Source: Eucalyptus grandis
Lineage: Eukaryota > Streptophyta > Magnoliopsida > Myrtales > Myrtaceae
DNA: 64,000 nt
Assembly (NCBI RefSeq): GCF_016545825.1
Contig: NC_052620.1
Location: 6,138,001-6,202,000 of the forward strand
Direction of reading: 5' to 3'
Shown: one piece after another, positions 12,301 to 24,069 of the stretch
Position numbering within the stretch: position 1 is the first letter of the stretch
Layout: each line of letters starts with the position of its first letter
The notes under the pieces: model-generated
The model's input: only the letters and a program-made list of their open reading frames with translations
The model's database searches: none
What the model was told of the DNA's origin: nothing
Position numbers and translations under genes: made by a program

Positions 12301-15300
12301 CCGTCTTGTGATTCTTGGACTATTTCTCCATTATAGAATTCTCCATCCAGTTAATGATGCATATGGATTGTGGTTGACATCGGTTATATGTGAAATATGG
12401 TTTGCTGTGTCGTGGATATTGGATCAATTTCCTAAATGGTACCCTATAGAGAGAGAAACATATCTTGATCGTCTATCTCTAAGGTATGAGTAGACAAATT
12501 CAATTTACATTGCACATTTAATTGAAGTCGTTGGCTCATGCGTGGTGGTGTGTTTAAATTGCAGGTATGAAAGAGAAGGGAAGCCATCGGAATTGGCTCC
12601 TGTCGACGTTTTTGTGAGTACAGTTGATCCAATGAAGGAACCTCCACTAATCACTGCAAACACGGTTCTTTCGATCCTTGCGGTGGATTATCCAGTTGAT
12701 AAAGTGGCATGCTATGTCTCAGACGATGGTGCTGCAATGCTTACTTTTGAAGCACTGTCCGAGACATCTGAGTTTGCGAAGAAATGGGTCCCTTTCTGTA
12801 AGAGATTTAATATTGAGCCCCGAGCACCAGAATGGTACTTCTCTCAGAAGATGGACTATTTGAAGAACAAAGTTCACCCAGAATTTGTGAGGGAAAGACG
12901 TGCAATAAAGGTTTGTGGTTTCTGATATGCAATTTCCAAACCTAAAATGTTTGTGATTTCCTGAGCAAGTGCTTTCAACCAATATAACAATAATATCTCT
13001 GAAGACTTTTGACCAATTTCGGTGTGGGTTTGTTTGAGCAGAGAGAATACGAAGAATTCAAAGTCAGAATAAATGCATTAGTTGCGATGGCGCAAAAGGT
13101 TCCCGAAGAAGGTTGGACAATGCAGGATGGAACCCCATGGCCCGGAAACAATGTCCGCGATCATCCTGGCATGATTCAGGTAGGTCGATGTTCCTCTGAT
13201 TTTATGTCTTTCCACATCGCTAATATGAGTCATACACTTGGTAGGTGCTTGACAGAAACATAGTATCCCCTCATTCAAATTGAGAGTGAAGCAAAAGGTC
13301 TAAATGCACAGTTGTGCCCTTCTGTTTATCTTTAATTTTACACCTGATTCATGTCAACTCAGCTGATCATCCTTAAGCTTTGACACAAGAAACTGAGGTA
13401 CAACCGTACAAGCATGTACTGATACAACAGTGAGGCGTTCAATGTGATTTACCCTAAGAGTATTGCATTTGCCATTGCCCTGAGGAGCAATGTTCTATCA
13501 CTTAATTCAAACCTGTCCAGCGACGTCATGATTGAGCCCCCAAAATAATCTGTGACATTATTGATCAGCCTAATGCAGTTCAGTTTGCGAATAACTTGTG
13601 TTCTTATCACACTGCAAATTGCTCTTTCCATTTACATATAAAGATCCGGGGCATTCTTTTTGCAGGTATTTCTTGGTCATAGTGGTGTCTGCGATGATGA
13701 TGGAAATGAGCTGCCTCGATTGGTTTATGTTTCTCGTGAGAAAAGACCTGGTTTTGAGCACCACAAGAAGGCTGGTGCCATGAATGCCTTGGTAAGTCAT
13801 TCTGTTTTTTCTATCCTTTGCATATGGCTGGGTGTCACTGATGTGGTCGCCGTGATGTCTTGTTTTATATGATTCTTGTGATCAAAGAACCTTCTTTTGA
13901 ACACCATAAGAATAATGATGCCGTGAATGATCGTTTTTCTCTTGGTGCCAATGTGCAAATGATACAGATTCGGGTCTCTGCAGTCATCTCCAATGCCCCT
14001 TACCTTTTGAATGTTGACTGCGATCACTACATCAACAACAGCAAGGCACTCAGAGAAGCTATGTGTTTCATGATGGATCCAACTTCGGGGAAGAAAGTTT
14101 GCTATGTGCAGTTTCCTCAAAGATTTGATGGGATTGATCGTCACGATCGATACTCTAACAGGAATGTCGTATTCTTTGATGTATGTATATTGCTCCTTTC
14201 TAATTCGCATTTTGTTGTTTTCTGCTCTTAGTGCTTGAGGAATCTTATTCTTTTTATTTTTATTTTTTTGGTAGATCAACATGAAAGGACTTGACGGTCT
14301 CCAAGGACCAATTTATGTCGGTACTGGGTGCGTCTTCAGAAGGCAGGCCCTTTATGGACATGATGCTCCTTCCAAGAAGAAACCTCCTAGCAAGACATGC
14401 AACTGTTGGCCGAAATGGTGCTGCCTCTGCTGTGGAGGTAGAAAGAACAAGAAAGGGAAGACAAAGAAGGAGAGGAGCAAGAAAACTAAGAATAGGGAAA
14501 CGTCCAAGCAGATACATGCACTTGAAAATATTGAAGAGGGAGTGTCAGGTACATCTACTTTTTATTTCTGATAGGCATGCGCGATTATATATTATCTCAT
14601 AAGTGAAGTTTAGAGTAGATAAATATGGGATTTTCCATTGCAGAAGTGAGCAACGAGAAGTCATCTGAGATGACTCAGATAAAATTGGAGAAGAAATTCG
14701 GTCAGTCCCCTGTTTTTGTTGCTTCCACGACTTTGGAAGATGGTGGTGTTCCGCCAGATGCTAGTCCTGCATCGCTACTAAAAGAAGCCATCCAAGTCAT
14801 CAGTTGCGGATATGAAGACAAGACAGAATGGGGAAAAGAAGTGAGTGAAAAAAAAATAATAATAAACAAACGTTGAAGATAGGCTTCAAAATTGGTATTG
14901 CAGCATTTTTTTTTTTTTTTTTACAAAATTAATTCCCCTGAAATTTTTCAATCTGTTCCAGGTTGGCTGGATATACGGTTCGGTGACTGAGGATATATTG
15001 ACTGGGTTCAAAATGCACTGCCACGGCTGGAGGTCAGTGTACTGCATACCTAAGAGGCCTGCATTCAAGGGTTCAGCACCAATCAACCTTTCGGATCGTC
15101 TACACCAGGTTCTCCGGTGGGCTCTTGGGTCAGTCGAGATTTTCTTGAGCAGGCATTGCCCAATCTGGTATGGCTACGGGGGAGGTTTGAAGTGGTTGGA
15201 ACGATTTTCTTACATCAATTCGGTTGTGTATCCTTGGACCTCCATCCCCTTGATTGTTTACTGCTCACTCCCGGCTATCTGCCTTCTCACTGGCCAATTC

Positions 15301-16284
15301 ATCGTGCCTGAGGTAAGCCCTTTTATGTTGTCATTCATGTTGAATGTATTAGAAAATGGTTTTGCTGAATTATGATGGGAAGCCTTTTCTCAGTCCTATT
15401 TTCGTTGCAGCTTCTGGAGTTGTTGGACATATCTTGATAACCTACTTGATGCTATAATGTTACTTACGCACTTAGACAGATACTAATCTCATGAGTGGCT
15501 CACAAAAATGGCTTATTACAAACACATCATCAATAGATATGTTAATAAGAAGTATATGCCTTTTGGAGCAGTCATTTAGATGGTCTTATGGCTTATTTCT
15601 GATTGAGTGCTTTTCTAATATGAGATATTCCTGCTGTTTCCAATACTTCTATGCATCAGCTTCAAGCAGTGATTAACGTAATAATTTGATTTTTGTCTGC
15701 AGATTAGCAACTATGCAAGTCTCGTCTTTATGGCACTTTTCATCTCCATTGCTGCAACTGGTATTCTTGAGATGCAATGGGGTGGTGTTGGAATCGATGA
15801 CTGGTGGAGAAACGAGCAGTTTTGGGTTATTGGAGGCGTTTCATCGCATCTTTTTGCTCTTGTCCAGGGTTTACTCAAGGTTTTAGGTGGAGTCAACACA
15901 AACTTCACCGTCACCTCAAAAGCAGCGGACGATGGAGCATTCTCAGAACTCTATATCTTTAAATGGACATCGCTGTTGATCCCGCCCATGACTCTCCTGA
16001 TCATGAACATCGTTGGGGTTGTTGTCGGGATCTCCGATGCCATCAATAATGGGTATGATTCGTGGGGTCCCCTCTTTGGTAGGCTATTTTTCGCCTTCTG
16101 GGTCATCGTCCATCTCTACCCATTCCTAAAGGGATTGCTCGGGAAGCAAGACCGGATGCCGACGATCGTCGTGGTCTGGTCGATATTGCTTGCCTCCATC
16201 TTGACCCTCTTGTGGGTTAGGATCAACCCATTTGTGTCAAGAGAAGGCCCTGTGCTGGAAGTTTGTGGGTTGAACTGTGATTGA
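9399..16284 (+). CDS. CESA6-like: Cellulose synthase catalytic subunit, CESA6 clade (14 coding exons)
   Basis: Makes beta-1,4-glucan from UDP-glucose in the plasma-membrane rosette. Coding exons: 9399-9479, 10646-10838, 10935-11155, 11299-11401, 11481-11667, 12217-12483, 12565-12910, 13042-13179, 13666-13791, 13968-14180, 14275-14548, 14644-14840, 14962-15312, 15703-16284. All introns are GT-AG and phases join to an open 3279-nt frame (1092 aa; Arabidopsis CESA6 is about 1084). Visible features: N-terminus [21 protein letters not shown]-type zinc finger with CxxC pairs at residues 39/42, 57/60, 65/68 and 80/83; two N-terminal membrane helices in exon 6; catalytic DDG (404-406), DCD (571-573), TED (791-793) and QVLRW (831-835); a Cys/Lys-rich class-specific region in exon 11; the FTVTSK gating motif and the remaining membrane helices in exons 13-14. 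The N-terminus and overall wording match the CESA6/2/5/9 primary-wall group, not the secondary-wall clades. Intron 9 carries a degraded copy of exon 9 sequence. Confidence 0.96.
11172..11195. repeat. CT microsatellite in CesA intron 3
   Basis: A run of CT dinucleotides lies just downstream of the exon 3 donor (GT at 11156). It does not affect the reconstructed coding frame but is a possible length polymorphism. Confidence 0.7.
13873..13928 (+). pseudogene. Ghost copy of the 3' part of CesA exon 9 inside intron 9
   Basis: This intron segment resembles the end of exon 9 (13729-13789). By hand alignment about 28 of 35 bases match between TTTTGAGCACCACAAGAA...AATG in the exon and TTTTGAACACCATAAGAA...AATG in the intron, with a 1-nt gap just upstream. 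Translated, the copy reads [12 protein letters not shown] against [12 protein letters not shown] in the exon. It lacks a GT donor at the equivalent position. Offset is about 143 bp, consistent with an old tandem duplication across the exon 9/intron 9 border. Confidence 0.7.
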
Positions 16285-16760
16285 AGGTGCAATAAAAGAC
16301 ATTTAGATAGTCATTAGTTCACGACATTAAGAAGGAGATGGTCATCGAGTTGTGGGAGAATCATTGAATGCTTCCTGGGGTATCTGCACAATGAAATAAA
16401 AACCAATTGATGGGCAAGGAGAAAAAGGAAGGAAAATTCTTGAAGGAAGCTATATCTGTAATTTGGGTTGATGCTGTAGATACAAGATGCTGGGGCTGAC
16501 ACATTGTCATTTGTTTTTACAGGGTTTCATCAAATTCTTTTATTAAATTTAGGGTTTGTATGTCTTCTTTTGGGGGTTTTGTGTACTTCTAAAAAGTGGG
16601 GGATTGAATTATAAAGGTACATTCCCTCTGTGAAACATGGGCGTCTTCTGTACTTGTCTGGGTGAAGAAGTATTCGTTTCATGTTGCATTGGTTTTTTAC
16701 TCGTTCAATGTGGACATGGCATGTAATCTGTTCTTTTGAAGACAAGAACACGTCAGATTC
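16285..16760 (+). other. CesA 3' untranslated and downstream region
   Basis: AT-rich sequence follows the TGA stop (16282-16284). AATAAA-type words occur soon after the stop (near 16290 and 16395) and could act as polyadenylation signals; the real cleavage site is not determined. Confidence 0.4.
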
Positions 16761-19030
16761 TTCATTGTTGTCTGGACCAAGATTTTCTTGAGCAAATCTT
16801 TTGGTCTTTCATAATTGATGCTAATGTTTGGTTGGTAGACATTTGCATGGCTCTTCAGAGAATGTCTCACCTTTGGTGAGTGTGACTTCCATATATGTTA
16901 TTTAGCATTTTCACAATTTAGGGTAAGTATGACGTGGGTATACTAGTTTGAGGTAAATATGGAAATGGGTATATAGGTTTGATATTTTTTATGATGCGAA
17001 AATTAGTTTGGGATGATTGTAGTATGGGTGAAACCATAATAAGCTTGGAGTTAATGTGGCATGTGTATGTAAGTTGATAGTATTTTGTGGTATTAAGCCT
17101 TCTTATTATAGCATCATATTAATTGATGCAATAAAGAATAAAATGAATGAATATTTGTTAGCCTATACTTTTTATTTGCCCTTGAACTATTATTTCTTGA
17201 ATAAAAGGAAACTCGTAAACTCTTCTCGTGAGTTACTGATAGGACCAGTAAATATATTGTCATGATTTACTTTAAATGTTACGTATTAACCAGTAAATAT
17301 ATTGTCATGATTTACTTTACATTTTATGTATTCAAGGGCATGATTGTATACGCCTGACTACCAATAGGTCTATGAAATACTAAGTTTCATAACTCGGTTA
17401 AATATAGGTCTTGGCATGTGCGGACGGTCACGATCCTAAGCAGTTGACACAAAATTCGTGTGATTTGAATATATGACCTCTATTTCCTAAAGCTAGAATT
17501 TCCCTAAAGCACTAATCCAAAGTAGGTTCTCTGATCTTTATGTAACTTCTTTGAAGAATCGGTAAGTTGACCATCCCACTTGTCATTCTCAGATCTGATG
17601 TCCTATGGGCCCTTCGATTCACAAGATTTGCTTGTGCATAAGAATTCTTGATATCAAGAGAACGTCAGCTCAATATGTAAGCTTAAACTAATAAAGAAAT
17701 TTCTTAGGTGAATGCGTGTGAACAAAAAATTAATCATATATATTCAGATATTTAGGATCGAAACGAGTAAATTAATAAGTCTTGACGTCACAAGAGAAAG
17801 CTCAAGTTCGAATCGAATCCACTTGACTATTTAAAATACCTAATCGAACCCAAGTTGCTATTTTCCCAATGAACCATCTATCGGATCAAAGCCTCTCACG
17901 TCAAGACATACTCCACGTTTTAATATTCAATTCGTCAATCAAATCGATGAAATGACAGCGTAAACGCTGAGGGAGACTTAGTAAACTGACGGACACAGTT
18001 GGAGTCCTTCCTACGCGGGTCAACTTTCGTCTCTGTTGACCGGTCCTCGGCCTTTTCTGCTCTTTAGTCAGGTTGAATGAAGGAATTTCCATTTTAATTC
18101 GATAAGGAAAGTCATAAGCAGTTTAAACGTAAAATTATAAAATAAGATAAACCCTGTCACACATAAAACCAAAATGAAGATGTTTCCGAAATTGACCATT
18201 ATATTAGGTCTCTCCCATGGACTCTGATTAATTCTAAGTAAAGGGTCAAAGTCTATGGTAATATTAGACGTACAAACATTTATTTATGAAATTGGTCATA
18301 TGAGTGGACATTTAAATCAGCAAACTACATACACGTACTCAATCAGTGCGCCATGTCAGCTTGTGAACCGACTTTGTTAATCGGTCTGTGCATCTTCAGC
18401 ATCAATTTATATAATGAGCCTACATAAGAACATTTGGTGAACCCTATCTGAGGATGTTTCCTGTTGCTATTTGATTGGAGCGTCTCGATTGATTACATAG
18501 AATCATGAAAGGTGATTGAATGATTGAGAGTTGTCATTCTATCTTTTTGGGAGTACAGTCCTCGAGTTGAACCTAAATCTCGTTTGGAATTTACAAGCAA
18601 ATGAATTAACCAAATTAGAAATAGGTTAATTACTTGCTTTGCTTGGTCAGGTTTAGTTTTATTTCTGGCATTAAGAACCTAAAATCAAAAGCTTTTGGAG
18701 GTCTAACTAAAAGGGTACCAAAGTTAAAGCAAAGGCAAGACATGTTTAGTTGTAAAAATGACATTTCGGCCCCAACGTATGTGAGGTTGTCAATTGATTT
18801 GCATATTTTGTAGGTTTCCCAATAAAATATGCAGCTAAATCAGGCTCAAAATGATTACCACCATCTGATATTGTGAGACGAATAGGTAGAGCCGAAAGAA
18901 ATTTTTTTAAGTGCACTTTTTAAGCATATCATTATATGCATTGACAGAACAATTGATCATTTCTTGGTTCTGTATAACACGAGGATGGTTAGTGTATCGA
19001 TAATTGCATAATTTGCACAATTAATTATTT
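16761..19030. other. Intergenic stretch
   Basis: No gene recognised. Apart from the 45-bp tandem repeat at 17244-17333 and two W-box-like TTGAC words near 18020-18045, I see only AT-rich unique-looking DNA. A minus-strand open frame at 17901-18092 has no recognisable features. Confidence 0.45.
17244..17333. repeat. 45-bp tandem repeat, two copies
   Basis: The unit begins ACCAGTAAATATATTGTCAT and continues through GATTTACTTTA to a GTA-TTA end. Copy 1 is 17244-17288 and copy 2 is 17289-17333, with only a few differences near the end of the unit. Confidence 0.85.
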
Positions 19031-19034
19031 AAGA

Positions 19035-19797
19035 GATAAGCACATTAAAAATTCTAAAAGTTATCATGAAAGTACAATCGAATTTTAAAAATTCAAAAAA
19101 AAATGTGATCAAGTTATAAAATTTATCAAATTGGTGTAATTGAGTATTTCTCTTAATTTCGTTTAACCTGCAGGCCATTGCCTACGGTCCATTGGCCGAG
19201 GCCCGGTGACCTCTGTCGGCAATTTGCCACCCTTGCCGACCCTTTTCAGTGATGGTGGGACAGCGGCAGTGAGGATTTGCAGTCGTAGCCGCTTGGTTTC
19301 TCAACCCCTTCCCTTTTTTTCTTAAATTATTTTTTTAATCTACCTTATTTCTTATTTTAAGGTTGATGACTTATCTCATAAAAGACAATGTAATAAAGTA
19401 TGGACATTGAGTCAATAAAGACTGAGAAGATTGACTCAAGAACAAATTTCATGAGGGGCTTGATTGTAGAATTCAAGCTAAACCATTAATTGCAAAGTGG
19501 TCATCGACGGAATCTATGAATGTGTAAGATTCAATTGAAAAGTGAACCCCAATAATTTGATATGGTGGGACTGTAGAAAAAATGAAGAACCAATTAATTT
19601 ATTTTGAGAATTCATGAGCATGGACCAAAACAACTTCGTCATCACAACGTAGGTGAGAGAAAAAGCCACATATCAGCCTTTTCCATTAAAGAAATGAGTT
19701 GATTGCATTAATTCAATAAGTATATTTTTTTCGCAAGTTTCAAAATTCAATTGCACTTCCATGAAATTTTTTATAACTTCCGCTGCACTTATTCCAT
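19035..19797. mobile_element. Non-autonomous TIR element with GC-rich core
   Basis: The left end (AGATAAGCACATTAAAAATTC, then AAGTTATCATGAAAGTACAATC) is matched by the inverse of the right end (GAATAAGTGCAGCGGAAGTTATAA..TTTCATGGAAGTGCAATT). A GC-rich core lies at about 19170-19310. No transposase is visible. The ends resemble those of the element at 41440-42715, so the two probably belong to one MULE-like family. Confidence 0.55.
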
Positions 19798-20300
19798 TAA
19801 TATTATTAGGTCCATTGGACCGATGGAGGAGCAAATTCTTTTCTTCACCGTCATCCCTTAATTTGCCCTAACTCGTTTGCGGCAATCAAATCTCTGAAAA
19901 AGCATCACGTACACGCAGCCGAATAAGTTGACCTTCGCAGGAAACCCCCCTACCCTCGAAGCGTATTCCCGGAGACAAAACCCCCCCGGTCAAAGTAAGC
20001 GGATCAGACGGGAGAAACGTCTCCAAGAAGGTGCATGGAACCTAGAACCGGCCGCAGCAGATCAAGAAAAGCCAAACTTCCGTCTTCCTGTCATCTTCAT
20101 GGAACCAACCCTGCAATTTCTCTCTCTATATGTTCCAAAGAACCTCCTGCACGAACCCCAAAACGCGGTCGCCAAGGGACCCAAAAAAGCCACAAAAAAA
20201 ACAAGAAAAATGAAAAATAGAAACCGTTGCAAGGCATATACATAGCAGAATAATTCAACGTCCATCTCTACCTTCCCTCCTCCTCAGCAATCACCAAGAA

Positions 20301-20729
20301 ATGGCAGATACCATGTCTCCTCTCCCTCCTCCTCCTCCTCCTCCTCCTGCTCCTGCTCCTCCTGCCCTTGCTTCTTCTGCTTCCAAAGGCGGAAGAATTC
20401 ATCACCACCGCCGTCGCCGCCACCGCGAGGGCCTCGGCTTCACGGACTCAGACGTGGCGGCGGCGGCTCACCAGCTCATCCAGCTCAGCGACGACAGCGA
20501 CGAGGACAAGCGGAGACCAGCGAAGGGCGGCGGCGGCGGCGGCGGGGCCGTGGATCGCGAAGTCGCCTCGGCGAGGATCGAAGAGATCTTCGGTAGGGAG
20601 AGCGGGGATCGCCGCCGGGACGGTCTTGGCCTGCCCAGGAAGAAGAGGTACAGAAGCATCGCCGAGATTTACGCCGAGACGACGCCGATGGAATTCAGAA
20701 GGATGGGTGGTCATCACATGATCAGATGA
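20301..20729 (+). CDS. Small plant protein of unknown function, intronless
   Basis: A 142-residue open frame starting MADTMSPLPPP. Order of features: a proline tract (residues 7-25), a His/Arg-rich basic patch (about 31-42), a segment with an acidic run (SDDSDEDK), a glycine run, and a conserved-looking C-terminal motif RKKRYRSIAEIYAETTPM. Short plant proteins with a [KR]RYRSIAEIY-type motif exist in land plants, but I know of no assigned function. The basic patches suggest a nuclear location (inference). The start is chosen because a clear ATG follows a leader, GC-rich codon use begins there and the frame is open to TGA at 20727-20729. The other frames over this locus are shadows. Confidence 0.75.
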   Translation: MADTMSPLPPPPPPPPAPAPPALASSASKGGRIHHHRRRRHREGLGFTDSDVAAAAHQLIQLSDDSDEDKRRPAKGGGGGGGAVDREVASARIEEIFGRESGDRRRDGLGLPRKKRYRSIAEIYAETTPMEFRRMGGHHMIR

Positions 20730-22006
20730 GCAGACGAGTCGTGGGTCTTGTCTTTCCTGGGTAAACGATAGTCATCGTCGTGGTCCAGCCGACCTCTCGT
20801 TGTTGCCAGCGATGTTTTCTTTCGATTACAGTTCGAATTTCGATTTCGAGACTTCCGATGTAGAAAAGTTTTGTCTTAGCGTTAACGAGTTTTCTTTCTG
20901 GCTCCGTGTGTGCGTGGCCCCTTTCCTTGTCTATACTTCCTCCTTCTTTTGCATGTTTAATACTAGGAAAAGCGTAGGCTTTAAGGAACAGAAGGAAGAT
21001 GCTACGTTTCAAGCAACTTTTAACTTGTTTGGATTTATAAAATCTCAATGATACCGCCAGGTGTTTGGTTTCTACCCAGAATCGGTTCTTTACTTCTTCG
21101 TCTTCCTCGCCCCTTCTCCATTCCGGTTTGCTTGTGCATTGTCATGCAAGGATTAATCATGGTCAAATCAAGCTGCTCGGGCACACCTCGCGTTCTCTTT
21201 TCCAGTTCTAAAATACAGATTGGTTATAGCTGGCCCGGCAGTTTCTTGGTGCCTCGAACGCAAGAACAAGTGTAAGGCCATCTTTCCAACTTTTCAATAT
21301 GTAAGACAGAATCAATGTTCGACCTTCTACAAATAGTAAACTTCTAACTTTCAGAGGAAGGAATTCGTCAGCAAGTAGTCGAGGAAAGTTTACACGCAGT
21401 TCTCTGCGCGTTGTTGGTGTTTCTCTTTATCGTGTGTAAATAGTCGCCACTTTGCAAATTAAGACATTCCTCAAAAGCACTCTTTAATCATATTCTTATA
21501 TCAATCATTATCGATGAGAAGTGCAAACGCATGAAGGCATTGTCAAAAATTGGATGGAGTATAGGAGTACGGGGATGGGAAGAAGTAGCACTTAGATGTT
21601 CCAATGAACGTTATTTGATGTAGTCTCTCTTTGATAATCTCCTCTTGATAATGTATATAAAAGTTCAAAACACATATTTTATGTCACCTGTGTTTCCAAA
21701 TTTATGCTCTACATCTATTATCTTTTAAATGAAATATCTCATTTTCTTTCTCCATTTTAATTAGTATTTTTCAGTGAACAACATTTTTTGAGATTGAAAC
21801 TGTAAAAAAAAAAAAAACCATAAAAGATTGTTGACTAGCTGCTACTTTTCAACTTAAAATCTACTCACTACCTAAAGAAAAATTATTCAAGTTCATTTAT
21901 GAATCTCATATACCATAAGAAATCCCATCAGATTCAAGTAATCATTTCCTTCTATAAGTTAACAACATCATTTCCTTATTTTTAGTTCTTTTTATGTATT
22001 TTTAGC
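20730..22006. other. 3' flank of the small gene and intergenic DNA
   Basis: Open frames at 20800-21051 and 21048-21275 lie in what is probably the 3' UTR of the upstream small gene or beyond it; they show no domain. The rest is AT-rich DNA without a recognised feature. Confidence 0.4.
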
Positions 22007-23066
22007 GGGACAAGTACACTATTAGTGCCATAAAGTTATATACGGCGCTCACTTTGGTGCCTAAAGTTTATGTCGGATCACTTTAAGTGCCAAAAAGTTT
22101 GAAAAACGATTATTTTAATGTCAACTCCGATCTGGTTGGCCGGAAATCCGACGTTGCATTTTTTTTAATTAATTTTTGAAGTTGATGTGGCTCGTCAGAA
22201 AGTACAATCAGCATTTAAACAACAAAACAACGCTGTTTGGTGTCTCTCCCCTAATTCAAAACCCTAACTCCCCAAGAGAGAGAGAGAGAGAGAGAAGATA
22301 AGCCAATGGTGATGGGCCAGTCGCCATCCTCAACGGTCCCCATGCTTGGCGGCTATAGCTTCGACTTCGACCCCGATTCCAACCCCGACCCCGACCTCGA
22401 CCCCGACGACGGCCACTCGGCTACCAATTCAAAGGCCGTGATATGGCCGACGCTCGGGGAGGCCGCCGACGAGTGCGTCGCCCCCGATCTCTCCCTCTCC
22501 ATCTCTGATCTTTCCGATGAGTGCTTGGCCTGCGTCTTCCAGTACCTAGGCTCCGGCGACTCGGGCTAGTGCTCCCTCGTGTGCCACCATTGGCTCGTGA
22601 TTGAAGGCCAGAGCGCCAGAGGCCACCCTCCACGCCCACTAGGAGTTGCTGGATGTGGTCCTAGCTTGAAGAATTTGAGAACGTTGAAGCTGATGAAATG
22701 TTACCAAGATTGGGACACGATGCTATTACGACGGAGGGCGGCGACGGTGGCGGTGGCGGGCGAGTGACGGCAAGGATTGGACAAAAAAACCCTAATTTCA
22801 ATCCCCAAATAAAAAATAAAAATAAAAAACCCCAAATGAGTTGTGCGATGTCGTTTTCTCGAGGCCATCTACTTAGGACGGCAAAACTACTTGTCATTTT
22901 TTTTTAAAATATGTCAATTTAATCATTTTTTTTTAAATATAAAAGCCACGTGTGGCATCAAAGTAATCGTTTTCCTCCGATTTGGCACTTAAGTAATCCA
23001 ACGGAAATTTTTGGCACTAAAGTGACCGTCGTACACAACTTATGGCAGCGATAGTGTACTTATCCC
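22007..23066. mobile_element. Pack-MULE-like element with captured F-box fragment
   Basis: The ends are inverted repeats: left GGGACAAGTACACTAT..TGCCATAA and inverse right GGGATAAGTACACTATCGCTGCCATAAG, continuing with similarity for about 55 bp or more (shared TCACTTT[GA]GTGCC). The flanks are TATTTTTAGC (21997-22006) and TAATTTTAGC (23067-23076), a 10-bp target-site duplication with one mismatch, as expected for Mutator-like elements (9-11 bp). No transposase is present. The interior carries a GC-rich gene fragment at 22306-22767. Terminal words such as CACTTAAGTG are shared with other elements in this window. Confidence 0.75.
22306..22767 (+). pseudogene. Truncated F-box gene fragment, SKIP2/VFB-like
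   Basis: An ATG opens an 87-codon frame (MVMGQSPSSTVPMLGG..) leading into an F-box-like segment DLSDECLACVFQYLGSGDSG. It is cut by TAG at 22567-22569 where SKIP2/VFB family proteins continue with CSLVCRRW. The same frame past the stop reads CSLVCHHWLVIEGQS, then jumps to leucine-rich-repeat-like GPSLKNLRTLKLMKCYQDWD, so most of the LRR region has been lost. In VFB proteins the F-box binds SKP1 (ASK) in an SCF ubiquitin ligase. Here the stop codon and internal deletion argue for a non-functional captured fragment inside the MULE-like element. A (GA)n run at about 22276-22295 precedes the ATG, suggesting the parental 5' leader was captured as well. Confidence 0.75.
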
Positions 23067-23351
23067 TAATTTTAGCAATCAATCATTCATTACATTAATT
23101 AACTCTTTACATATATAATAAGAAATCAATTCATGTCATTGACATTTTTGTTATTCAGACATTTTTCCCTTATAATTTAATTTGAGTAAAATATCTTATT
23201 AAGTTCTTTTTTTTTTTTTTTAACATCTATTTAGTTCTATTAACTTGGCTATATTTATGATTTTTTTTTTTAAAAAAAAAACCTGTTTTTAGTATTTTAC
23301 TGATTTATTTGTTACATTATCATTATTTCCGTTAGTTTAATTTTCTTCCAT

Positions 23352-23407
<56 letters not shown>

Positions 23408-24069
23408 TTTACAGCAAAGTCTCTTCAACTTCTCCATTTCACTAGATGGATCATGCCGATAGGTCAACAGTATTAGTAGCTGTTGTGTAGCTGCTGCTGT
23501 TTATCAATCTTCTCGCTAACATGGTCAGTTCTGATCTGAACCGTTGATAGCTTAGGCATTGCACGTACTACCGAAAGAAATCACCGAGGTTGATAGCCAT
23601 AACAAAAAGAAATTTCAGGAAGATACTCTGTACCGGTTGAAAGTCAAGAGAGAACATGTACTCACACCAAAGTTTAGAGAGTTTTACATAATTTTTCTAA
23701 ATATGTGCTTAAATCCTCGACTTGGATGTGTTGACATTATGTTAATCTCCGCTAGATGTGTCCATCACCACATAAACATCATTTTAATAAGAGAGCCTAG
23801 TAGGTTCATAAAACCTTGCGTGTAGCCCTTAGAAATATATAAATGTGAGCATTGAACTTGAGATCTCTTATCTTTTAAAGTAAAATGTATCTTGAAATGA
23901 CATATTACGATATCGGAAAGTTGTATCCGGTAACAATTCTCAATGCAACCTAAGATATAACTCAAATCGAATATGAATTTATTGAGGGAAATCAAAATTT
24001 GATACGATATAACATGATACTACATAATTCGAAACCGCCACATATTAACAAAAATTATACAATTACCTT
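23067..24069. other. AT-rich intergenic DNA with long (AT)n
   Basis: A near-perfect AT microsatellite spans about 23356-23403. No gene recognised; a frame at 23559-23825 has no domain that I know. Confidence 0.5.

Noticed and set aside
12217..12493. Possible internal start at [11 protein letters not shown] in CesA
   Set aside because: The upstream exons join in phase and encode the conserved zinc finger, so this methionine is internal.
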